Source: Heterocephalus glaber
Lineage: Eukaryota; Chordata; Mammalia; Rodentia; Bathyergidae
NCBI RefSeq assembly: GCF_000247695.1
Contig: NW_004624747.1
Span: 12,827,521 to 12,891,520 of the forward strand
Length of the DNA: 64,000 bases
Direction: 5' to 3'
Every line of letters begins with the position of its first letter. Position 1 is the stretch's first letter. The notes beneath the pieces were generated by a model. It worked only from the letters and a program-made list of their open reading frames with translations. It was not told the DNA's origin and ran no database searches. This document shows, in pieces, positions 54,422 through 64,000 of the stretch. The position numbers and the translations under genes were made by a program.

Positions 54422-55925
54422 CTTTTGGGCATTTTTGAAACCGCTACATGGCTGTTTTTATGGACTTGTAGAGTAAGTGAAAAAGAGAGCCTACTTTAGG
54501 AGACCAGGGTCATGTAGGAATATCAGACAAAACTGGCAGAGGGAAAAAAAAGAGCTTGTGGATTAGATGCTATGACTTTAAAAAAAAATTTTTCTTTAAG
54601 TGGCCAAAGAGGAGAATTTCCTATTAATTGTTTAAATCAACCAGGTTCATTTATCTCTGCTGGTGTAATGTAGAATTAAAGCAATTTAAAAATTCATAAA
54701 TACTGGGTTGTTGCTTTTTTTAAGTAACAGTTTTCAGTAGCATGAAAGCAGTATCATCTTTATCATTGCTGGGCCTTCAAGTTCACTAGAGCCAGAATAT
54801 TTTATAGAGCCTGAAAAGATGTAAAGGCTTGGCCTGGGAAGAGCATGCCCCTAGCTATGGTGTGATTAAAGAAAGAAACTCATGTCATGCCTCATGTATT
54901 TAAGTTTGTCATCCAGTTTGGAGCAGAGAAAGTTGATTCAGGAGTCTCAAGTTAGGTCATCTGCATTGAGAACTGCACTTAGCTCCTGATCTTTTTAAAA
55001 AATTATTATTATTTAATCACAGAACCCCACAATTCTTCAAACCCAAACCCTCAGTTTTCTTTTAATTCATTTTGTAGAAAAACCTGACCTAAAATAATAC
55101 GGCTATTTATAATCTTTTACAGTACAGCTCTATGTAATTCATTTAGGTTTGTATTCAATTCAGACTTAGTTTTGTTATTTTTGTAATTGTCCCCTCTTCT
55201 GATTTAAGAGACATCATGACCCAGGAGTTAACTTATTAGCCAAAAAAGTTAAATGTGAGGGGGAGGACTTGGTTTCTACATACATCCTAGGCTTAGCCTC
55301 AGTTGATTGTTCCTTCTGTTTGAGACTTTTTAAAGATTTAGTAATAAATTACACATATGTGTATCTACTTGAACTTGAGCAACCTCTAATAAGTCATCTT
55401 GGGTGATTCATAAAATGTATCTATGCCAAGAAGTCTCTAAACTTTTTAATGAGAGAATGGTCCCTGGTAAGTAGAGAAAAAGAAAAATTTCATTGTAAAC
55501 TTTCATAGGATAGCAAAATGTTTGGGCCAACATTGTTTCAGATAATTTCTTCAGGTAGATAGGAGTTGTTAAGAGTACCTGTCAGTGTGTGATGCATTTC
55601 TTCCTAGTTCTGTTTTCACATAACACTTGAACATTCATTAGCATGGTGTGTATGTTATCTTTACCTATGGGATTCCATGGTTTGCCTTTGGTAAAAGATT
55701 GTTAGCAATGTTACTATTTTCATTAAATCTTAAATGACTAAAAAGAGAGGCATGGACAAAGGAATCCATTTGTTTCTCTTGAGTTTAAAAATAATCTATG
55801 CTAATTCAGAATGTAAAATCAATTGAGATGAACATATGTGAAACATTGGGAGATAGTGCTGTTGGTAATAACTCAGAAAATGAAAATGTCAAGACAGTGT
55901 TCATGTGGATAAAAGTTGTGCTCAC
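54422..55925. other. SINE-poor intronic sequence
   Basis: 1.5 kb without a SINE or named repeat and without coding potential. Confidence 0.35.
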
Positions 55926-55934
55926 TGGATTTGG

Positions 55935-56026
55935 ATTTTTTTTTTTCCTTTGGTACCAGGGATCAAACTCAGGACCTTGCACTTTCAAGGCAGGTGGGCA
56001 ACACCACTGAGCTAAATCCCCAGCCC
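55935..56026 (-). mobile_element. ID SINE
   Basis: Reverse ID; 'ggatttggattttt' and 'ggacttggaattttt' flank it. Confidence 0.89.
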
Positions 56027-56254
56027 TGGACTTGGAATTTTTGTTTTTTAAAGCAAAGAAAAGGGTATTCTGTATATCGTGAAGTTTTCTGTGTCTTAAT
56101 TTTGCAGTAAAAGGGCAATAAGACAGTAGTTCTTAGGTATATAGTTGAGTTTTTTAAAAAGAGCAAGCTTTAAAAGAACCTTGTATGTTTCTGGATTTTG
56201 TAATGTATATATATTTTATACACATGAATTGTATCAAAGGATACACAGACCTGA

Positions 56255-56255
56255 C

Positions 56256-56288
<33 letters not shown>

Positions 56289-56364
56289 TTGGTACCGGGA
56301 ATTGAACTTGGGACCTTGCGCTTGTGAGTCAGGCGCCAGAACCAGTGAGCAAATCCCTGGCCCC
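56255..56364 (-). mobile_element. ID SINE with (TTGA)n
   Basis: Reverse ID whose tail is an eight-unit TTGA/ATTG repeat (56257-56288); 'cagac' lies on both sides. Confidence 0.87.
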
Positions 56365-56534
56365 AACAGACTAGATAATAAGCTATGTGTACTTACAGAG
56401 AATGGGAATTCAAAGAGAGGAAGAGAATCCACGTGAATTATTTTTATAAAATTTTAAAAATGGTAGTGTTATTCAGATGAACACTGGCTAAAATTAAGTT
56501 CATGTTTGTAATTTATAATATATAATTTATATTT

Positions 56535-56710
56535 GTTGTTTGTTTTTTTGTTTTGCGATACTGGGGACTGAACCCAGGGGCGCTCTGCATTTGAGCTACA
56601 TCCCCAGCCTTACTTATTTAGTTTTGAGATATGGTCTCACTAATTTCCCTAGGCTGGGCTAGAACTTGGATTCCTCCTTCCTCAGACTCCCTCAGTGCTT
56701 GGACGTTGTA
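56535..56710 (-). mobile_element. B1-dID dimeric SINE
   Basis: Deleted ID half ('ggggactgaacccagggg', 'gcatttgagctaca') and a B1-like half ('tgagatatggtctcac'). Confidence 0.75.
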
Positions 56711-57535
56711 TAATTCTTTCTGTTAAAGGATTTTGTGTTAAAACTTCTGTAATAGTAGTTTGAATTGAAAAAATGTGATATTTGGTATAGTTCGCAGTAT
56801 TGTTGTAACTTTTAGTAGTTTTATTATAAATTATAAAATAGCATGGCCTACATTAGGAATGAGCTTTTTTGCCAGATTTCCTTGTACATATTTATTTGAA
56901 AGCTGAAACAAAACTGTTCAGTCTAGGAAAAAGCCATTAAACATCAACATTTTTTCTGGAGTCATGCATTTATTTCTGCAGTGGATGATATCCTCCTTGC
57001 CAGGATACGAAGATGAGATCTGGCAGCCCCAGTCAGCCTCTTCATGTGGCACTTTGCACATTGTCACATCCTGATTTAGAAAAACAGACCACGAAGGAAA
57101 CCAGTAACTTTAGCCATGCAAACTGTAGCACAGCACAGAGGCTGTATAGGGCAGGAGGAGATAGTTTTTAAAAAATTTAACCCCGACTTCTACAGGTCTT
57201 TAGTGATAAATTTCTGGGATGTCTCCATTGATTTGAAAAGTGTAGAAGAATAGTTAGACAATAGTATCAGACCTTAACATAGATACTCTTTGGGCAGTTT
57301 AGTTGTTTAATCTCCTTTTTAGGTAATGATAGTATACTTCAGGATACAAAGGATGTAACATCATGAAAAGAAGAGCTTCTCCCAAGAAAGCTGGCTTTGC
57401 TTTTTATAGCTCTAGAGTTTAGGAAAAAAAACTTTCAATAATTGCCTTTTTTAGAAACGTCCTAGCCCTTATTTATATGCAGAACTGCTCAGTTTCACCT
57501 TCAGTTAAATCTTAAAATTTAACTGCACCAAAATT
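56711..57535. other. unassigned intronic sequence
   Basis: No gene or repeat recognised. Confidence 0.35.
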
Positions 57536-57539
57536 TAAC

Positions 57540-58390
57540 TAAAGCAAATGAAAACTATACTGACTACCAATTTTCATCAGTCAAATTGGTAAAAATTCAG
57601 TTTTTTATTCTGTTTTTTAAGATAGGGTCTTGCTATGTAGGGACTTGAGCTCACTGTGTAGCTCAGACTGGCCTTGAGTTCACAGTGATCCTCCTGCCTC
57701 AGCCCCCTAAGCACTGGGATTACAGGCATGCACCATGACATCCAGCTAAAACTTCAAAATTTGAACATAATGAGGAGACTTTGGGAAAAGGAACCTCTGA
57801 TCCATTGCTGTTGAGAGTGCAAAATGCTATTACCTTTCTGGAGGCAGTTGACAACATCTATCACATTGGAGGTACATTTTCTCTTTAATCCAGCAGTCTC
57901 ACTTTTAGCAACTTTATACAAATATAACATTTCATGTATGTGCAGGGTAGGTATAATTTACAAGAATGTTATAGAATTGTTTGTAACAGCAGAATCTTTG
58001 AGAACAACCCTAGTTCATCTATAAGGAACTTAGAGTATTTAAGACACACACAGTGCATTTTCACAGTGGAATATAATGCAGATATTTAAAAGAAAAAGGA
58101 TGTTTTCCACATAGAGATCTCAAGGCTGTATTGTAAAAGGAGAGAAGGTGGATGTGGTGTACGCTCCCTATTATGTGAGAAATTGTTTGTATGTGCTTAT
58201 ATTGTATATTTACTCAGAAGGCTGTGTAAGTAAGTGGTTATCTGTTTACAAATGGTAGGTGGGGCAGAGGCAAAAACTAGATAGGAGAGAGACTTCTGTG
58301 TATACCTTTTTGTGACTTTTGATTTTTGTACCACATGAACATACCACTTCATCAGATTTTTATTTTAAAAAATATTTCTTCTGAACAGAT
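57540..58390 (+). mobile_element. old LINE-1, sense, split by a B1
   Basis: After the B1, 'gatccattgctgttgagagt', 'tttaatccagcagtctcact', 'tttgtaacagcagaatctt' and 'cagtggaatataatgcagat' are the ORF2 C-terminal region in the L1 order. Confidence 0.75.
57600..57750 (-). mobile_element. B1 SINE
   Basis: Reverse B1 in the L1; 'aaaaattcag' and 'aaaacttcaa' flank it. Confidence 0.87.
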
Positions 58391-58798
58391 CTTTTTTTCC
58401 AGAATTTTCAAAGGCATCCAAAGATTATGTCACAGCAAAAAACAAATTTAGAATAAAGAAATTGATTAATTCCATTTTCCTAATATGAAATGTGCTGCCT
58501 CAGGGATCCCTTGGTGGATGAGCCCATCTGCATACTCTCGTTGTCCAAAAGAGCACACGTTAGCCAGCCACAGTCTTTAGTCTAGAGACTAGCAAAGAGC
58601 CCAGGTGAACTTCTGACCCCTCTCCACTCCCCATAATTGAAATTTTAGAAAAAGATAGCTGTCCCCATGAAATGCTGTATTACAGAATTCTTGATGCAGA
58701 ATGTATATATTATTGGTTATATTCATCTGCTTTTTCTCATAATTGTAACCAAATTTTTATACCATCTCACAGACTTTCCCATTGAGAGCAAAAGAGTC
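58391..58798. other. unassigned intronic sequence
   Basis: Nothing recognised. Confidence 0.35.
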
Positions 58799-58802
58799 TT
58801 TG

Positions 58803-58890
58803 CCACTCTGAGGGTGTAGCTCAATGGTAAGACCTTTTGCCTACCATGTGTGAAGCCCTTGCTTGATTCCATCCCCAGCAAAAAGAAAGG
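58803..58890 (+). mobile_element. older ID-type SINE
   Basis: Forward ID with 'gagggtgtagctcaatggta' and 'ccatccccagcaaaaag'. Confidence 0.75.
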
Positions 58891-58918
58891 GAGGGGAAAA
58901 AAAAGAAAGAGAGGGTGT

Positions 58919-59017
58919 CTTTTTTTTTTTTTTTTGGTGGTACTGGGGATCGAACTCAGGACTTTGCACTTGTGAGGCAGGCGCAGCACCACGCCACTGA
59001 GCTAAATCTCCGGCCCC
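58919..59017 (-). mobile_element. ID SINE
   Basis: Reverse ID with an extra 'cacgccac'-type duplication of four bases; 'ggtgtctttttt' is duplicated on both sides. Confidence 0.9.
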
Positions 59018-59189
59018 AGGTGTCTTTTTTAAAAGAACATTTTTATTGTGGAAATTTTCATACACAAAAAGTAGAATACAACAGACTTCTTGTACCCATT
59101 GTCCTAGCTTAATAAAAAGCTGTTTTGTGCCTTGGGGGTCAGCTAGCCTACCTTTTTAATTTCCTTGACTATTTTAAATCTTATAATCC

Positions 59190-59278
59190 CGCCCCCATCC
59201 CCGCCTGTACTGGGGATCGAACTCAGGACCTTGCTCCTGCGAGGCAGATGCGGCGCCACTGGGCTAAATCCCTGGCCC
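59190..59278 (-). mobile_element. ID SINE
   Basis: Reverse ID with a C-rich tail; 'aaatcttataat' is duplicated at 59177-59188 and 59280-59291. Confidence 0.9.
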
Positions 59279-59291
59279 TAAATCTTATAAT

Positions 59292-59810
59292 TTTACTAGT
59301 TAAAAGATAAACTTAGGTAAAAAAAATTTTTTTAAGATAAACAGCTATGTTAAAATTTTAAGGCATATGAGTCAAACCAACTCATGAATGGAGGAAGGGG
59401 TTATCAGAATTCTACCAAGTGAGAAAAAATTTTTATGTACTATTTTTGGAGGCAAGACAAAATTTGACTGGTTAAAGTAGAAAGTCCCTACTTAGAGATT
59501 AATTGGTGGTTTCTGATAGGGTAATTTACTCTGAGTAGGGTTTCAGTTTGCTTTAATTAGAGCCACTTACCCTAGCAGCCTCCCAATTAAGTTTTGTAAC
59601 CCATCCATAAGTACATGAGGATTTATCTATAATAACTAAGATCCAAAAAATGACATTATAGACCACAGCATCTTAACCATGAAAATTTACTGTATACCTT
59701 ATTTTTGAAAGCTTAGAAGAAGCTTAACATCTTCTGCATTCATTTCTTTCCCCTAGATAATTTTCAGTAGGCATATCAAAAAGGGTTACACTTCTTCCAT
59801 GTTCATAAAA
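59292..59810. other. unassigned intronic sequence
   Basis: Nothing recognised. Confidence 0.35.
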
Positions 59811-59814
59811 CACA

Positions 59815-59941
59815 TTTTTTTTTTTGGTATCGGGGATCGAACTCAGGACCTTGCACTTGCAAGGCACGTACCAGGGATCGAACTGGGGACCTTGCGCTTG
59901 GGAGGCAGGTGCCACAACCACTGAGCTAAATCCCCGGCCCC
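59815..59941 (-). mobile_element. ID SINE with partly doubled body
   Basis: The segment from 'gggatcgaact' through 'ggcacgtaccag' is followed by a second start of the same body, 'gggatcgaactggggacctt'. 'cataaaacacattttt' stands on both outer sides, so the whole unit is flanked by one target duplication. Confidence 0.88.
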
Positions 59942-60177
59942 ATAAAACACATTTTTAAAAACTACTCTGTATATATTTCCCTAACTTCTAAGCTAGTTCT
60001 CATCTGACATCTGTCACTCCACTAACACTGTTCTGTTCTTGCCGAGATCATGAGTCCATGTCAAATTCAGGGGTCATTTGTTTTCATTCTGCCTGATCTT
60101 TGAGCAGCATTCAATGCAGAAGACCTCTGCATCCTAAAACAAACAATGAATGTTAACTGAGTATTTACTATCTTCTT

Positions 60178-60345
60178 TAGGGGGGAAGGGCAGTTGGGGA
60201 TTGAACCCAGGGCCTTTTATTTTTTGAGACAGAATCTTACTAAATTGCTAAACTGCCCAGGTTGAACTCAAACTTGGAATCCTCTTGCCCCAGACTTCCA
60301 GAATGCTGGGAATTACAAACATGTGCCACCATGCTCAGTTCATTT
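60178..60345 (-). mobile_element. B1-dID dimeric SINE
   Basis: Deleted ID half ('ggggattgaacccagggcct') and a B1-like half to 'gtgccaccatgctcagtt'. Confidence 0.75.
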
Positions 60346-60445
60346 GATTCTTTAACAACTCTTTTGAGTCTGATTATCTCCATTTTACAGATGAAAAAGC
60401 TAAATTTTAGAGAGGTTAAATAACCAGCCTCGCTTCTAGCAATGA
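60346..60445 (-). mobile_element. MIR SINE, reverse
   Basis: 'ctccattttacagatgaaaa' and 'tagagaggttaaataacc' are the complement of MIR. Confidence 0.65.
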
Positions 60446-60469
60446 TTAAATTCAAGGGAGTCAGTTCAT

Positions 60470-61196
60470 GCACCATTCAGTCTTACTGCATTTTGGAAAT
60501 GCCTGCTATCCTGGATTTTCCTCCTTTTTCTCAGTTTCAGTTTGGTTTTCTTTGCAGCTCCTCTTCCTACCTGATCTTTAAATTTGGAAGTTTCTTGGTA
60601 TTTGATCCTTGGTCCTCTTCCTACTGCTGTGAGGCATGATCGCCCACATCTATGGCTTGAGTTATGTAGAAAGTGATGATCTTCACCTGTGTAGAAGGTT
60701 ATGCGCTCCCAGCAGGTAGGTTTAGCTCAGAGCTATATCCAGTTGTCTCTTCATTCACAACTTAACTATGAATCTTTTCCTCCTGTGTTCCCCTTTCTTT
60801 TTCTTTGCTAAGTGAAACAGACAGATGTTTAGTAGAAATCTAGGAATCATCCCTCTAATTCCTCCATTTCCTAGTTCCTATAAACAGTCACCAGGTCCTG
60901 ATTATTATTATGTCTTACATGTCTCTGTGTCATCTATTTTCCTAGGAAAGTTCTTCCCATGCCATTCTTAGAAAGAATCCACCTAGTAAACATTTTTCAT
61001 AGAACCCTGTACTTGTCTTTCTCCCCTTTGTAATACTTTGTACAATTATGTTCACTTGGGTTAATTTTTATTTTCATTTCATTAGAAAAAATTTTGTGGC
61101 AAGAACCAAGGAAGGTACTGTTACTTGTGTTACCCCAGTAACTAGCAAAGTGCCTGGAATGTGGACATCATTAAATATTTGCTGAATTAAAAAACA
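60470..61196 (+). mobile_element. LINE-2 3' end
   Basis: Forward L2 to its 3' end: 'tctaggaatcatccctctaa', 'gccattcttagaaagaatc', 'gtgcctggaatgtggacatc' and 'aaatatttgctgaatt'. Confidence 0.7.
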
Positions 61197-61806
61197 GATG
61201 AAGAGATGTATTTTGCCATAGGATGGGCGGTGTGAAGGATGAGCTCATGGAGATAGACCTGAAAAAAGGTCTGTGATAGTCAGAGCCATAGGGAAGGAGC
61301 TGTGGGACTGGGAGATATAGAGTGGAAGTGGTGTGGAAATTGCACCATTCATTGACTCTTGTCAGGAGTGAAAAGTAAGAAAAGTGGGCGTCAAGAATAC
61401 AGTTATTTCTTGAGAAGATCAGGTATGAAGGGAAGAATAATGACTAGTTTTAGACCTGCTAGCTTTGGAAAATCAACAGAATAATAGAAAAATAGAAATG
61501 GAATTTAAGTAAAATACTTTTAGTCAATTCTAATGTAAACTGATAAAAATTTAACTGTTAAGATTTTTTTGTCATGGGTGTAGATTTGGTAACTATTTTA
61601 ATGCTTTTAAAATTTGGGAGATGTTATAAATATACATTGCGCATCACACACAGATGGATCATTAACTGTAAACTCATCAATGTATTCCTTGTGTTAAACC
61701 AGCAAGTTCCCTTTTAATTATTACTTCCTAATGCTAATTTATACTTTTTTCTTAAAGACATAGACTGTAAAGTAAGTTCTATGAGGACTTGCTGCATGTG
61801 ATTTAA
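61197..61806. other. intron 1 just upstream of the SPPL3 exon
   Basis: No SINE within 600 bases of the exon and no named repeat. A branch site would be expected about 61780-61810 ('gtgatttaat' is one possibility). Confidence 0.4.
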
Positions 61807-61830
61807 TTTTTTTTCCTCTTATTTCTCTAG
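61807..61830 (+). promoter_or_regulatory. SPPL3: 3' splice site (acceptor) of the SPPL3 exon
   Basis: T/C-rich tract with a single A interruption, ending 'tttctctag' before the exon's first G. A strong consensus acceptor. Confidence 0.88.
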
Positions 61831-61908
61831 GGCCTATTCCTTGGTGGATTCCAGTCAAGTGTCTACATTTCTGATATCCATTCTTCTTATAGTCTATGGT
61901 AGTTTCAG
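61831..61908 (+). CDS. SPPL3: SPPL3 exon 2 (first transmembrane segment)
   Basis: The exon encodes part of signal peptide peptidase-like 3, an intramembrane aspartyl protease (GxGD family) of the Golgi that sheds glycosyltransferases and so controls N-glycan structure. From the third base it reads '[12 protein letters not shown]' then '[13 protein letters not shown]', identical to what I recall of the vertebrate protein after its first eight residues. The first base completes the Trp codon from exon 1 and the last two bases start an Arg codon, so both junctions are phase 2 and the 78-bp exon is frame-neutral if skipped. The hydrophobic run is transmembrane helix 1. No stop or damage is seen. 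Catalytic Asp residues are encoded by later exons outside the window. The rest of the gene was not found here. Confidence 0.94.
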
Positions 61909-61914
61909 GTAAGA
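61907..61914 (+). promoter_or_regulatory. SPPL3: 5' splice site (donor) of the SPPL3 exon
   Basis: 'AG|GTAAGA' is a near-consensus donor, with the intron starting at 61909. Confidence 0.88.
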
Positions 61915-62195
61915 TGTTCTCAAAATGGGGCTGATTTCAATTGGAGGCAGAAGAAGCATTACTCTGAAAGTGTTGGCACCAAAACTATTCTGCAAAGAGA
62001 AACAGGACTGTGGCAGATTTGAGTTAGAATGTAATAAATCTCATTTATTATTTAGTTTGCTGCTGTTAAACACTTTGGCTTTGTTTATGACTTTAGCATA
62101 TTAATGCAAACATGCAAAAATGAATTGCCTAAAGTTCTGTTCTGAAAATAATGACTCAACTAAGAGCACTGATTATTGAGACAATTACAGAGAGG

Positions 62196-62284
62196 TTTTT
62201 TTGGTTGGGGGGGGCGGTTGAGACAGGATCTCACTATGTAGCTCAGGCTGTCCTTGAACTCACTATGTAACCAATTGTGGCTGC
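62196..62284 (-). mobile_element. B1 SINE, 5' part missing
   Basis: Reverse B1 with a G-rich variant of the tail ('ggttgggggggggcggttga'-type), breaking off after 'ctatgtaacc'. Confidence 0.78.
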
Positions 62285-62285
62285 C

Positions 62286-62800
62286 TGCTTCCACTTAGCA
62301 TAATGTTTCTGATGTTAATACACATCCAAATATTGCTCAATATTACCCACCTTTGTTTTTCTGTTCATCAGTTGATAGATATTTGGGCTATATCTACTTT
62401 CTGGTTTTTATAAATAACGCTGTTGTGAACCTTTATGTACAAGTTTTGATGTGGGTGTGTATGTTTTAATTTCTCTTCAGTAGATAACCTAGTACTGAAA
62501 TTGCTAGATCATATGGTAACTCAAGTTAAACATTTTAAGAAGTATCACTGTTTTCCAAAGCACCTGCAGTATTAACATTCCCACCAGCAATGTGTGAGGG
62601 TTCCAGTTTCTCCACATCCTAGTCAACACTTGTTATTATCTGTCATTTTGACTATAGCTGTACTATTATAGTGGGTATAAAATGCTATCTCTTTGTAGCT
62701 TGATTTGCATTTCTTTAATAACTGTCATTTTCATGTGTTTTATCTTTTTATATTTATGAAGACACATCCTTTATCATATTAATGCTTGTAAAAACACTTC
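62286..62800 (-). mobile_element. old LINE-1 3' region
   Basis: Complement of L1: 'cacttagcataatgtttctg', 'tcatcagttgatagatattt', 'catatggtaactcaagttaa', 'cattcccaccagcaatgtg', 'gatttgcatttctttaataa'. Confidence 0.82.
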
Positions 62801-62879
62801 CTACTATTCTAGATAGGTAAGTTAATTGGATAACTTGTAGGCAGTTAGAGCTGGTGGAGGAGTTAATATTAGCATTATA

Positions 62880-63345
62880 AAAAGAAAAAGTACTGCACCC
62901 ACTTATTTCCCCTGGGAATAAATAGTAGTGATTGATATTCTAAATAGATATCAGTCTCCCTAGCCCATTTCCTTTTTGCTATGTGACTTGTTTTCCCACT
63001 TAATCAATATTACCCTGGGTGACTGTACTTGTGTTTTGTTTTGTTTTGTTTTGGTACCGGGGATAGAACTCAGGACCTTTCGCTTGCAAGGCAGGTGCTG
63101 GAACCACTGAGCTAAATCCCCAGCCCCTGTACTTGTAATCTTATTGGTTAATCATGTTTTTGTCCCACTTTGTCCCTGTCTCACCTCGTGGCTTTGCCCT
63201 ATAAAACACCTTTTTAAAGCAGGGTGGGTGGGTACCCCACAACCACTTTCTGGTCCCCCTTCTGTCTCTTAGACAGAAGAGATCTTTCTTTCAATAAATT
63301 TTTCCTACTCTTAACCTCCGTTGTTCCTAGAATTCATTCTTCAGT
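62880..63345 (+). mobile_element. possible ERV LTR remnant
   Basis: 'ccctataaaacacc' (63199) looks like a TATA box and 'caataaatttttcc' (63291) like a polyadenylation site about 90 bases later, with C/T-rich sequence between, as in LTRs. No TG...CA ends or target duplication could be fixed. Confidence 0.4.
63032..63126 (-). mobile_element. ID SINE
   Basis: Reverse ID with a (TTTTG)n tail; 'ctgtacttgt' is duplicated on both sides. Confidence 0.9.
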
Positions 63346-63459
63346 TTTAGAGAACATGAATTCATGCTTTGGATATCGAGTAGTCTGGAAGTTATATTTC
63401 CCTTGTTTGGATTATTTTTGCATATTTGGATTATTTGGTGCCCTATATCACTAATAAAA

Positions 63460-64000
63460 GGATTTGTCCTTTTATTTTCCTGAGTTTGTAATTAATACTT
63501 CCTGATGGATTGATCTTCATAAAATACCCTTCCTTGGCTCTTGTATAACAGTTTCTATTTTAATGTCTTCCTTGATGTTAGTACACCCAGGTTCTCTTCC
63601 GGGTCTATTGTGGTTACATATGGAAAGATTTTTAATGACTAATTCTGTTTCTTACAGAACTAGATTTTCTATTCTTAGTCTGTTTTGGTAATTTTTACTA
63701 TCTAGGATTTACCCATTTCCTCCAAATTGTCTTAAGTTGTTGGCATCAATGTGTTCTTATTATTCCTTTATAATCCATCCAATTTTGAATGGTCAGTAGT
63801 AATGTTCCCTCTTTCATTTTTTATTTTAGTTTTTTTTTTTCTTGATCAGTCTAGGTAAATGTCAATTTTGTTGATCACATCAAAGTGACCTTTTATTTCA
63901 CTGAAGCCTCTCTCTTTTAACATAGGCATTTAAAACCACCACACATTTTCCTTTAAGTATTGCTTAGCTGCATCTCATAAATTTTGGTACATTTACTATC
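63460..64000 (-). mobile_element. old LINE-1 ORF2 fragment
   Basis: Complement of the ORF2 interior: 'cctgatggattgatcttc', 'tctattttaatgtcttcctt', 'ttgttgatcacatcaaag' and 'ttagctgcatctcataaatt'. It runs off the right edge. Confidence 0.7.

Larger units (their letters stand above)
1..61830 (+). other. SPPL3: SPPL3 intron 1 (partial, 3' part)
   Basis: Everything upstream of the recognised exon is taken as one intron, because no sequence encoding the short SPPL3 N-terminus that precedes this exon was found on the + strand. The intron ends in a pyrimidine-rich acceptor at 61807-61830. It is filled with SINEs, LINE fragments, DNA transposon fossils and two retropseudogenes, described separately. 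SPPL3 is known to have a very long first intron, which fits. The claim depends on the assembly being contiguous across the gap at 37737-38121. Confidence 0.75.
61909..64000 (+). other. SPPL3: SPPL3 intron 2 (partial, 5' part)
   Basis: No following exon (which would encode the 'SLNMDFENQ' stretch) is found before the window ends. It holds a B1, L1 fragments, an ID and a possible LTR. Confidence 0.8.

Noticed and set aside
4024..63120. Many short frames reading through ID or B1 copies (for example 8065-8385, 18700-18969, 41541-41801, 58723-58992)
   Set aside because: Their translations are the same SINE peptide in different frames (such as 'DLAQW', 'GIKLRTL', 'TTELNPRP'), not proteins.

Overview
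The window is mammalian, almost certainly rodent, nuclear DNA. It is A+T-rich, has no dense coding, and is packed with interspersed repeats: about 60 tRNA-Ala-like ID SINEs, about 25 B1 (7SL-derived) SINEs carrying the internal duplication, and several B1+ID dimers of the B1-dID type. Older mammal-wide L1, L2, MIR, MaLR and DNA-transposon fossils lie underneath. B2 and B4, the hallmark SINEs of mouse and rat, were not seen. The B1/B1-dID/ID mixture fits a rodent outside Muridae, such as the beaver or pocket-gopher side of the tree; that lineage call is inference.

Only one functional coding segment was recognised: a 78-bp exon at 61831-61908 on the + strand, with a good acceptor and donor. It encodes the first transmembrane segment of signal peptide peptidase-like 3 (SPPL3) and matches the family protein residue for residue. 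Exon 1 was not found, so positions 1-61830 are read as part of SPPL3 intron 1 and 61909-64000 as the start of intron 2. Everything else is intronic cargo.

Layout. 1-1.7 kb: the 5' end of a younger L1 (minus strand) inserted in an old L1. 1.7-2.95 kb: antisense CFL2 retropseudogene split by an ID SINE. 4.25-6.85 kb: decayed piggyBac transposase whose 3' tail is present three times in tandem. 7-21 kb: SINE-rich, with L2 and MIR remnants, a 26-bp-arm hairpin (9.09 kb), a GC-richer unassigned block (9.36-10.4 kb) and a 3'-truncated U6 snRNA retrocopy (15.16 kb). 21.4-25.06 kb: CCNG1 retropseudogene, antisense, with long 3' UTR and poly(A). 25.6-31 kb: hAT elements and a long L2. 31.4-36.3 kb: MaLR-like LTR, old L1 and an ERVK-type solo LTR with a perfect 6-bp target duplication. 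37.7-38.1 kb: assembly gap. 38.6-50 kb: old L1, Tigger, MIR, Tigger-type MITE and hAT. 51-54 kb: CTTT microsatellite, piggyBac-type hairpin MITE, sense L1 3' end and a second 3'-truncated U6 retrocopy. 55-64 kb: SINEs, L1, L2, the SPPL3 exon, a possible LTR and another L1.

No CRISPR, operon, bacterial defence system or new gene system was found. The most informative items are the SPPL3 exon, the two U6 5'-fragment insertions with target duplications, the piggyBac fossil and hairpin MITE, and the two antisense retropseudogenes. SINE coordinates are good to roughly 5-10 bases; old-repeat edges are looser. Family names were assigned from memory of consensus sequences, without a database search.
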